This document shows, piece after piece, positions 15,935 to 21,615 of a DNA stretch of 24,740 bases. Made by a program: the position numbers and the translations under genes. Within the stretch, counting starts at the first letter, position 1. The number at the start of each line of letters is the position of its first letter. Below the pieces are notes generated by a model, which was not told where the DNA came from, did not search any database, and was given only the letters and a program-made list of their open reading frames with translations. The DNA is from a virus: IMG/VR virus record IMGVR_UViG_3300042898_002511, positions 1 to 24,740 of that record; one strand, given 5' to 3'.

Positions 15935-16284
15935 TGAAAGTTATTATTGCTGGAAGTCGTAAAATAAAAGATCCTGAAATAGTTTTAAATGCTATAGAAA
16001 ATTCTGGCTATAATATAACTGAAGTTGTTTCTGGTAAAGCCAAAGGTGTTGATACCATAGGTGAGGCCTATGCTAATATGATGGAAATTCCAATAAAAGA
16101 ATTTCCTGCAGAATGGACTAAATATGGTAAAACTATTGCTGGACCCATCAGAAATAAAGAAATGTCCTTATATGCTGATGCTGCAATTATAATTTGGAAT
16201 GGTACCTCAACTGGTACTCATAATATGATCCAAAATATGAAAAAAGTTAAGAAACCATATTTTTTAGTGAAAGTTAAACAATGA
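15934..16284 (+). CDS. DUF2493/SLOG-fold protein
   Basis: This 116-residue protein has a Rossmann-like SLOG layout: KVIIAGSRK at the N-terminus, VVSGKAKGVD (31-40), AEWTKYGKTIAGPIRNKEM (59-77) and ADAAIIIWNGTSTGT. These are the signature blocks of the DUF2493/YspA-like branch of the SLOG superfamily, which binds nucleotides or nucleotide-derived ligands and includes DprA and LOG relatives. The specific ligand is unknown. The ATG overlaps the ligase stop by one base and the next gene overlaps this one by four (ATGA). Role in the phage is not known; a ligand sensor or nucleotide-processing enzyme is possible. Confidence 0.85.
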   Translation: MKVIIAGSRKIKDPEIVLNAIENSGYNITEVVSGKAKGVDTIGEAYANMMEIPIKEFPAEWTKYGKTIAGPIRNKEMSLYADAAIIIWNGTSTGTHNMIQNMKKVKKPYFLVKVKQ

Positions 16285-16757
16285 ACTTAATTGAATATAC
16301 AGACCCAATTTTAAAAGAAATTAGCAAACAATTTGATTTTCAAAATCCACCATTTGACGCTCTTGAGTTCTCTCAAGAGCTAGTTAAGACAATGTATGAT
16401 AATAATGGGATTTGTCTTGCCGCTATTCAAGTTGGAATCCCTCTTAGAATATTTGCTATGAGAGGAACACCAGAGAATTTTGTTTGCTTTAATCCAAGAA
16501 TTGTGCAACCCTCAGAACAAATGATTCGACTTGAAGAAAAGTCATTGACATACCCTGGCTTATGTGTTAAAGTAAATCGACCACAACATTGCAGAGTAAG
16601 ATTTGCTACTCCGAATGGTGAGGTTAGAACAGAAACATTTACAGGGATAACAGCTCGTGTATTTCAACAATCCATGGACTTTCTTGATGGGCAGCTATTT
16701 TACTCAGCTGCTAATTTTATTCATCGTCAGCAAGCTCTAAGGAAATGGAAGCGGTAA
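16281..16757 (+). CDS. Peptide-deformylase-like protein, metal site lost
   Basis: Overall this is a polypeptide deformylase fold: DPILKEISKQFDF, a motif-1-like NNGICLAAIQVGIP (G43 to Q50), FNPRIV, SLTYPGLCVKVNRP and ARVFQQSMDFLDGQLF. It has 158 residues, normal for a phage deformylase. However, the residues that hold the catalytic metal are absent. The Cys of EGCLS is Ser (S88 in EKSLT), and the HExDH motif reads QSMDF (130-134), so both His and the catalytic Glu are replaced. The codons (CAA TCC ATG GAC TTT) differ at several bases from any HExDH coding, and the frame is intact, so this is not a frameshift. It is most likely a pseudo-enzyme that may keep peptide or ribosome binding. It has an ATGA overlap with the upstream gene. 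Confidence 0.85.
   Translation: MNLIEYTDPILKEISKQFDFQNPPFDALEFSQELVKTMYDNNGICLAAIQVGIPLRIFAMRGTPENFVCFNPRIVQPSEQMIRLEEKSLTYPGLCVKVNRPQHCRVRFATPNGEVRTETFTGITARVFQQSMDFLDGQLFYSAANFIHRQQALRKWKR
16359..16380 (+). repeat. Perfect 9-bp hairpin with 4-base loop
   Basis: GCTCTTGAG (16359-16367) pairs exactly with CTCAAGAGC (16372-16380) around TTCT. It lies about 80 bases inside the deformylase-like gene. No T-run follows, so it is not an intrinsic terminator. It could be an mRNA processing or stability element, or coding coincidence. Confidence 0.5.
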
Positions 16758-16758
16758 A

Positions 16759-17298
16759 GTGAATATTTTCTATCTATCAACTGATGCAGCCGAAGCCGCA
16801 CAATGGATGGTTGATAAACATGTTGTCAAAATGATTCTAGAATCAGCACAACTATTATCTACAGCACACCGTATTTTAGATGGACTTGAAGTTTCCGGTA
16901 AATCCAAGACCGGTCGTAATGTAAAGCGTTGGGTACTAAATGATGGGCGTGAATCTATCATTTATACTGCTACTCATGTAAATCATCCTAGTGCTGTTTG
17001 GTGCCGGCAATCAATTGAAAATTATAATTGGCTTGTAGAGCATTTTCACGCTTTAGGTCAAGAATATACATATCGCTATGGTAAGACACACAAATGTTTT
17101 CAGGGTGATTTAGCATATATGCTATCTTCACCCCCAAACAATCTTAAGAACTATGAATGGACTAAAATGCCATCGGCTATGGCTGATGAGTATAAAATCA
17201 GCGATGATCCCTTGACAAACTACAGAAATTATTATAAAGTAGCAAAATCACGGATGCACTCGTGGAAAAATCGTCAACCCCCAGAATGGATTATATAA
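16759..17298 (+). CDS. Conserved phage protein of unknown function
   Basis: This 179-residue protein begins with GTG; GGAAG lies about 8 bases upstream and the previous stop is 1 base away. The N-terminal stretch NIFYLSTDAAEAAQWMVDKHVVKMILESAQLLSTAHR is a pattern I recognise from many T4-like phages, usually left as hypothetical. It is faintly reminiscent of the Pyr_excise (endonuclease V/DenV-type) family, where a similar Lys/Arg-rich helix precedes the catalytic region, but I cannot claim homology. Other clear features are conserved-looking His, Trp and Tyr residues (THVNHPSAVWCRQS) and a Trp-rich C-terminus (RMHSWKNRQPPEW). Nucleic acid binding is possible, not shown. Confidence 0.75.
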   Translation: MNIFYLSTDAAEAAQWMVDKHVVKMILESAQLLSTAHRILDGLEVSGKSKTGRNVKRWVLNDGRESIIYTATHVNHPSAVWCRQSIENYNWLVEHFHALGQEYTYRYGKTHKCFQGDLAYMLSSPPNNLKNYEWTKMPSAMADEYKISDDPLTNYRNYYKVAKSRMHSWKNRQPPEWII

Positions 17299-17299
17299 T

Positions 17300-17506
17300 A
17301 TGGCTAATTTTTTAGAAGAACATGGTTCTACTTTAATTGTGTTTGTTACAGGAACAATTGTACTTGTATCGCTAATCATCGGTGTCTCTATTAGTACTAT
17401 GAATGGTAATCAGCATTATTATGATGGTATGGAAAAATGTATTAATGCAAAAGGAACATGGATCCCTCAACATAATGTTGGTATTTGTCTAGTAAATAAG
17501 GTGTAA
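17300..17506 (+). CDS. Small single-span membrane protein
   Basis: This 68-residue protein starts 1 base after the previous stop. Residues about 11-32 (STLIVFVTGTIVLVSLIIGV and following) form one strongly hydrophobic span after a short acidic N-terminus. The remaining 35 residues are polar, with two cysteines (C47 and C63) that could form a disulphide if exported. This suggests an N-in, C-out inner membrane protein. No family is recognised. A role in superinfection exclusion or lysis timing would be a guess. Confidence 0.65.
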   Translation: MANFLEEHGSTLIVFVTGTIVLVSLIIGVSISTMNGNQHYYDGMEKCINAKGTWIPQHNVGICLVNKV

Positions 17507-17510
17507 AAAA

Positions 17511-17879
17511 ATGACAAAATATTCACTCACATTTCAAGAAATTAATGCACTTACCAGTATTCAAAATAAGCTTTATGGTCAATCCAAGGAAATGGGTTGG
17601 CATGATAAACCACGTGAAATTGGAACTAGAATTGCACTTTGTCATTCTGAGCTTTCTGAAGCACTAGAAGGTGCTCGTAAAAATCTAATGGATGATCATT
17701 TGCCTTCTCGCAAGATGCTTGAAGTTGAACTAGCAGATTGTATTATTCGTATCTTTGATCTTGCCGGTAGTGAAGGTCTAGACGTTGCTGGTGCTATTGC
17801 TGAAAAGCATGACTATAATGCCAATCGTGCTGATCACAAGCGTGAAAATCGTGCAGCAGCTGGTGGTAAAGCTTTCTAA
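17511..17879 (+). CDS. MazG-like nucleotide pyrophosphohydrolase
   Basis: This 122-residue, all-helical protein carries the metal-binding pattern of the MazG/all-alpha NTP pyrophosphatase superfamily: ELSEALEGARK (E47 and E50) and EVELADCIIRIFDLAG (E73 and D76). Such enzymes hydrolyse (d)NTP to (d)NMP and pyrophosphate. T4's dCTPase/dUTPase gp56 belongs to the same broad superfamily, and cyanophage MazG is a small stand-alone domain like this one. AAGGTG stands 7 bases before the ATG. The C-terminus is short, basic and Ala/Gly-rich. The substrate cannot be read from the sequence; dCTP would fit the nearby dCMP deaminase and glycosyltransferases. Confidence 0.82.
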   Translation: MTKYSLTFQEINALTSIQNKLYGQSKEMGWHDKPREIGTRIALCHSELSEALEGARKNLMDDHLPSRKMLEVELADCIIRIFDLAGSEGLDVAGAIAEKHDYNANRADHKRENRAAAGGKAF

Positions 17880-17881
17880 AC

Positions 17882-18331
17882 ATGCTACACGATAGTGAGC
17901 GTAGAACAAAAACTGGTGCACTTGGTGAAAAATTGGTTGCACGTTACTATCGCTCACTTGGTTTCACAGTTGAAGAATCATTAAATCTTAATGATAGCAA
18001 AAAAGATATGCTTGTAGGTAATAAAACATGTGAAGTAAAAACACAACAAGTTTGGCATAAAGAAAACTCTTTTTCTATCAGGGTAAATCAACTAAAAAAA
18101 TGTAATGATGTTGATATTCTAATATTTGTGGAAACTCCTTCTAAATACAATCAAAATACCGTTCGACTACATGAAATGCCAAAAGATAAACGAAAAGTCA
18201 AAACACTTACAACATCAGATGGTCGAACAATGCACTTATTCTCTAAGAATAATGCTATTCTATTAAAAACTATTACTGATGAAGATATCGTAAAACAATT
18301 TGAACGATATTCACTTTCAAAATGGAAATAA
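17882..18331 (+). CDS. PD-(D/E)XK-type nuclease candidate
   Basis: This 149-residue protein's first 55 residues follow the restriction-endonuclease-like pattern seen in YraN and Holliday-junction-resolvase-type proteins: GALGEKLVARYY (helix with E16), SLGFTVEESLNLND, then an acidic residue (D42 in KKDMLVG) and CEVKTQ (E51 and K53). This gives the D...ExK active-site triad. The rest is beta/alpha with a basic C-terminus. It begins 2 bases after the MazG-like gene. No closer family is recognised; a structure-specific or mismatch nuclease is possible. The assignment is by motif and order only. Confidence 0.6.
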   Translation: MLHDSERRTKTGALGEKLVARYYRSLGFTVEESLNLNDSKKDMLVGNKTCEVKTQQVWHKENSFSIRVNQLKKCNDVDILIFVETPSKYNQNTVRLHEMPKDKRKVKTLTTSDGRTMHLFSKNNAILLKTITDEDIVKQFERYSLSKWK

Positions 18332-18333
18332 AG

Positions 18334-18636
18334 ATGGAAATTAAAGACACATCAAAAGATTACGAGGACTTAATTGGCTTTAAATCAAAAGAAACAATCC
18401 CTGTAAGTCTTGCTGAATTTCTTGGCGAGGAAATTGATACCAAACCAAGAATCAAACCAAAACCGGTGGATAAAGAATATCCAGAAGATTGGCAAAATCT
18501 TTTTGTGAATTTTAGATCGGAAGAAGATTATATTCAGTTCATGAAAAAAATCAATAAAAATCCAGATCCAAAAACATCTGTTTTTGTTTATACAAAAGAT
18601 AAACAAAATAGTATCCTTGATTTTATGGAATCTTAA
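18334..18636 (+). CDS. Small hypothetical protein, paralogue of the next gene
   Basis: The ATG at 18334 is preferred because GGA (18324-18326) stands 7 bases upstream, whereas an in-frame ATG at 18322, still inside the previous gene, has nothing; this gives 100 residues. After a charged, Pro/Lys-rich N-terminal 45 residues comes a domain (about 49-100) that aligns without gaps to the C-terminal half of the next protein: LFVNFRSEEDYIQF against IKLKFKTMEDRQAF, and KTSVFVY against KTNVIWY. This is a compact alpha/beta unit of unknown function. Confidence 0.65.
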   Translation: MEIKDTSKDYEDLIGFKSKETIPVSLAEFLGEEIDTKPRIKPKPVDKEYPEDWQNLFVNFRSEEDYIQFMKKINKNPDPKTSVFVYTKDKQNSILDFMES

Positions 18637-18638
18637 TT

Positions 18639-18902
18639 ATGCTGTTAGCTGAAACCGTTGAAGATCTTCAAAATGAATGGCGCAATCCATACCTTCAATG
18701 GTATGCAGCAGGTATGCCAGCATTTAATACGTACGATATTTCACCATATAAACAGATTAAACTTAAGTTTAAAACTATGGAAGATCGTCAAGCATTTGCC
18801 GACTATCTAGAATATCCATTGACAGAAAAAACAAATGTGATATGGTATCCAGATAAGGGTAGAGAGAAGAATATTATGAACAGGATTATTGAAGATGAAT
18901 GA
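18639..18902 (+). CDS. Small hypothetical protein with W...GMPxF domain
   Basis: This 87-residue protein has GGAA 8 bases before the ATG. It has WYAAGMPAF (about 21-29), then ISPYKQIKLKFKTMEDRQAFADYL and KTNVIWYPDKG. I recall this W-GMP-F...I.V.F....D...F...KT..IW(Y/H)P pattern from small phage proteins often found near DNA-modification or replication genes, of unknown role. It is a paralogue of the preceding gene over the C-terminal 50 residues. Its end overlaps the start of the glycosyltransferase gene by 8 bases, so the two are probably translated together. Confidence 0.7.
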   Translation: MLLAETVEDLQNEWRNPYLQWYAAGMPAFNTYDISPYKQIKLKFKTMEDRQAFADYLEYPLTEKTNVIWYPDKGREKNIMNRIIEDE

Positions 18903-19839
18903 TATCTATCATACTAGATTTCCAATTTATATTATTTCCAAAGGTCGGTGGGAGTCTAGGTATACTTCCAAGGCTCTAGAAAGCATGGGTGTTCCGTATT
19001 TCATTGCGGTTGAACCTCAAGAGTATGAGCAGTATGCTGCAGTCATTGATCCCAAAAAAGTTTTAACACTACCTTTTTCCAATCATGGTAAAGGTTCTGG
19101 ACCAGCCCGTAATTGGTGCTGGGAACATTCGCAGGCTAATGGATTTAAACGCCATTGGCTAATGGATGATAATATTTTTGAGTTCTGGCGCTTTCATAAT
19201 AACAAACGCTATAGAATTGGTCGTGGTTCTGCTTGTTTTAGATCAGTAGAAGATTTTGTTGATCGCTTTGAAAATGTTGCTCTAGCAGGACTTCAATACA
19301 AGTTCTTTTGTGTTGATGATTATCCTTATCCTCCTTATATTCTAAATACACGAATTATGTCATGCTTTCTTATTGATAACGATTGCCCACATAAGTGGCG
19401 TGGTCGCTATAATGAGGACGTTGATCTTTCTATTCGAGTACTTAAGGAAGGTCTATGCACAATGCTTTTCTACTCTTTTCTATGTGGTAAAGCAAGAACC
19501 GGCACAATTAAAGGTGGTAACACTTCAGAAATTTACAACAATTATCAAGAAGATGCATCACTAAAAAAGTCTCAAATGCTTCTAGAGATGCACCCTGATG
19601 TGGTGACTCTACAGGAAAGATATGGTAGAATCCATCATCAAGTTGACCTTGAAGCAATCATTAATAAAAATGGTCAACCTGCTAGACTAAATCCACTTAT
19701 TCTCAAAAAAGATGTAAAAATTGTGAATAAAAATGATAACTACGGTATGAAACTAATTCGTGAGTTTGGCACTGATCAAGCTTATGAGGATACCGAATAT
19801 TCAATTGAAAAATATCCAAGCGGTAGGAAAAACTTTTAA
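18895..19839 (+). CDS. TET-associated-type DNA base glycosyltransferase (TAGT)
   Basis: This protein has 314 residues from the ATG at 18895 (AGGA 9 bases upstream; an in-frame TTG at 18889 is less likely). The N-terminus FPIYIISKGRWESR...ALESMGVPYFIAVEPQEY, then VIDPKKVLTLPFSNHGKGSGPARNWCWEH and HWLMDDNIF (D91 and D92, DxD-like) and YNEDVDLSIRVLKEG (173-177) match the GT-A family described computationally as TET-associated glycosyltransferase, predicted to add sugars to hydroxymethylated pyrimidines in phage DNA. The expected donor is a UDP-sugar. The next gene makes a UDP-sugar epimerase-like enzyme. No TET oxygenase or hydroxymethylase lies in the window, so the acceptor base is unknown. 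It could instead modify another target. Confidence 0.83.
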   Translation: MNDIYHTRFPIYIISKGRWESRYTSKALESMGVPYFIAVEPQEYEQYAAVIDPKKVLTLPFSNHGKGSGPARNWCWEHSQANGFKRHWLMDDNIFEFWRFHNNKRYRIGRGSACFRSVEDFVDRFENVALAGLQYKFFCVDDYPYPPYILNTRIMSCFLIDNDCPHKWRGRYNEDVDLSIRVLKEGLCTMLFYSFLCGKARTGTIKGGNTSEIYNNYQEDASLKKSQMLLEMHPDVVTLQERYGRIHHQVDLEAIINKNGQPARLNPLILKKDVKIVNKNDNYGMKLIREFGTDQAYEDTEYSIEKYPSGRKNF

Positions 19840-20813
19840 TGGCTCATATTTTTATTACAGGTATTGCTGGTTTTATTGGCTTTCATCTAGCACAAAAGCT
19901 ACATGAAGCTGGTCATGAAGTTTCTGGGATGGATAATTTTAATGATTACTATGATGTAACTCTTAAAAATACACGTTCTGATATTTTAGATAAAAATTAT
20001 ATTTTTGTTTATCGACGTAATTTACTAGATAAAAATGATACTTTCTACACTTTAAAGAATGAAAAACCAGATATGGTCATTCATCTAGCTGCATATGCTG
20101 GTGTTCGACATTCATATGATCATGCTATGGATTATATCCAAAATAATATTGTTGCTACACAGAATCTTATTGAAGTGCTTGAAGAACTTAATATCAATAA
20201 AGCAATCTATGCTTCTACTTCTTGTGTCATGGCAGGCAATCCACTACCATGGAAAGAAGATGAACCTACTGGGCATCAACTAAATCCATATGGATATACC
20301 AAGCGCACAAATGAATGTCAATTTAAAACCTCTAAGATCAAGCAAAATATTGGTCTAAGGTTCTTTACTGTTTATGGTCCATATGGTCGACCTGATATGG
20401 CACTATTTCAGTTTGCCGAAGCTGCTGTAAAGGGTAAAACCATTGATGTTTATAATTACGGTGACATGAAGCGTGATTTTACTTATGTAGATGATATTGT
20501 GAATGGAATTGAAACCCTGATGTACCATATTTTAAATACTGAAGAAACCCAAGCAGAAATCTATAATATTGGGCGTGGGCAACAAGTTCAGCTTATGGAT
20601 TTTATTTCAGAGATTGAAAAGAATATGGGTCACGAAATCAAGAAAAATCTAGTTCCTCGTCATCCTGCTGATACACTAGAAACTTGGTCAGATACCACAA
20701 AGCTTCAAGAACTTGGATGGAAACCAAAAGTTTCTATTTCAGAAGGCGTGGCTAAATTCTGTGAATGGTATAAGCAATATTATGGTGTAAATTATGATAG
20801 CAAAATGGGATAA
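19839..20813 (+). CDS. NAD-dependent UDP-sugar epimerase, UDP-glucuronate 4-epimerase-like
   Basis: This extended short-chain dehydrogenase has 324 residues. The NAD site is TGIAGFIG (7-14). DNFNDYYDVTLK (32-43), VIHLAAYAGVRHS (80-92), the catalytic YGYTK (Y151 and K155) with STSCV (126-130) as the Ser/Thr element, RFFTVYGPYGRPDMALF (174-190) and MKRDFTYVDDIV are near-verbatim for the UDP-glucuronate 4-epimerase group rather than GalE. The predicted reaction is interconversion of UDP-glucuronate and UDP-galacturonate, though related SDRs vary in substrate. It starts one base inside the glycosyltransferase stop and overlaps dCMP deaminase by 20 bases. It is likely the sugar-donor enzyme for the flanking glycosyltransferases (inference). 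Confidence 0.88.
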   Translation: MAHIFITGIAGFIGFHLAQKLHEAGHEVSGMDNFNDYYDVTLKNTRSDILDKNYIFVYRRNLLDKNDTFYTLKNEKPDMVIHLAAYAGVRHSYDHAMDYIQNNIVATQNLIEVLEELNINKAIYASTSCVMAGNPLPWKEDEPTGHQLNPYGYTKRTNECQFKTSKIKQNIGLRFFTVYGPYGRPDMALFQFAEAAVKGKTIDVYNYGDMKRDFTYVDDIVNGIETLMYHILNTEETQAEIYNIGRGQQVQLMDFISEIEKNMGHEIKKNLVPRHPADTLETWSDTTKLQELGWKPKVSISEGVAKFCEWYKQYYGVNYDSKMG

Positions 20814-21246
20814 AATTTTTCTTGAACTAGCCAAGAATATTAGTACTTGGTCTAAAGATCCATCAACTAAAGTTGGTGCTGTTGCAGTTGGTGATAAACG
20901 TCAAATCCTTGCAACTGGTTATAATGGATTTCCTAGAAATATCGGAGACTTTTCCGACCGACTAGAAAATCGTGAAACTAAATATAAGTACACAATTCAT
21001 GCAGAAATGAATTGCATTTATAATGCAACATTTAATGGCGTGAGTTTAAACGGTTCAAGTCTTTATATATATGGCTTACCAGTATGCTCTGAATGTGCTA
21101 AAGGCATTATTCAAGTTGGTGTAAAACGTGTGTTTATGTGCTATCCAGAATCTATTCCAGAAAAGTGGGATACAGCTGGGATGCACAGTAGACAAATGTT
21201 TTATGAAGCAAATGTTGAATTTTTTAAGGAAAAAAATATAATATGA
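20794..21246 (+). CDS. cd: Deoxycytidylate (dCMP) deaminase
   Basis: This enzyme converts dCMP to dUMP, feeding dTTP synthesis. It has 150 residues. Zinc and catalytic residues are all present: HAE (H69 and E71) and PVCSEC (C98 and C101), with WSKDPSTKVGAVAV and ATGYNGFPR typical of the dCMP deaminase family. The length is shorter than T4 Cd (193), without the additional T4 zinc region. The ATG lies within the last 20 bases of the epimerase gene. In a phage with modified cytosine it would also help lower unmodified dCMP; that link is inference. Confidence 0.92.
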   Translation: MIAKWDKIFLELAKNISTWSKDPSTKVGAVAVGDKRQILATGYNGFPRNIGDFSDRLENRETKYKYTIHAEMNCIYNATFNGVSLNGSSLYIYGLPVCSECAKGIIQVGVKRVFMCYPESIPEKWDTAGMHSRQMFYEANVEFFKEKNII

Positions 21247-21611
21247 GTGTGACTTATGGAACAATAGAAGTAAATTTGGATGCGCCAGATACATCTGATT
21301 TTACTTTACAACAATATGAAACTTACGATAGTATCCCAAGTATTGATTATAAATACTCTGAAGATATGATTATTCAGGATTTATCTGAGTACATTAATCG
21401 CACCTATGGTGAGCACTATAAAGCACAAGATGAAGTTGAATGCTTTGATGCTTGGATTGCTTTAGGCACTGCTTCCGGTACATTCCGTGATACTGCAATG
21501 AAATATCTATGGAGATATGGCAAAAAGAACGGAACTAATAAAGATGATCTAATGAAAGCTTTGCATTATATCATGTTACTACTTCACAATGATTTTTACA
21601 AAAAGGGCTAA
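21243..21611 (+). CDS. DUF3310-like protein
   Basis: This 122-residue protein has an ATGA overlap with dCMP deaminase. The C-terminal half has ECFDAWIALG, then DTAMKYLWRYGKKNGTNKDDLMKALHYIMLLL, the pattern of the DUF3310/SaV-like phage protein family (a helical core with a K-Y-L-x-R-Y and K-x-G motif, sometimes labelled nucleotide kinase without firm evidence). The N-terminal 50 residues are acidic and variable. Function is unknown; such proteins commonly sit in nucleotide-metabolism clusters, as here. Confidence 0.75.
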   Translation: MSVTYGTIEVNLDAPDTSDFTLQQYETYDSIPSIDYKYSEDMIIQDLSEYINRTYGEHYKAQDEVECFDAWIALGTASGTFRDTAMKYLWRYGKKNGTNKDDLMKALHYIMLLLHNDFYKKG

Positions 21612-21615
21612 ATGA

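Noticed and set aside
16545-16573. TTGACA-N17-TAAAGT in the deformylase-like gene
   Set aside because: The -10 has two mismatches and no extended TG, so it is too weak to call.
17212-17238. TTGACA-N15-TATAAA before the small membrane protein gene
   Set aside because: The 15-base spacing is poor for sigma70; not supported enough to list.
18819-18846. TTGACA-N16-TATGGT before the TAGT-type gene
   Set aside because: Two -10 mismatches and short spacing; attractive by position but weak.
21348-21355. Exact TATAAATA inside the DUF3310-like gene
   Set aside because: It lies mid-gene, about 260 bases before the next start and among non-structural genes; AT-rich chance match is more likely.
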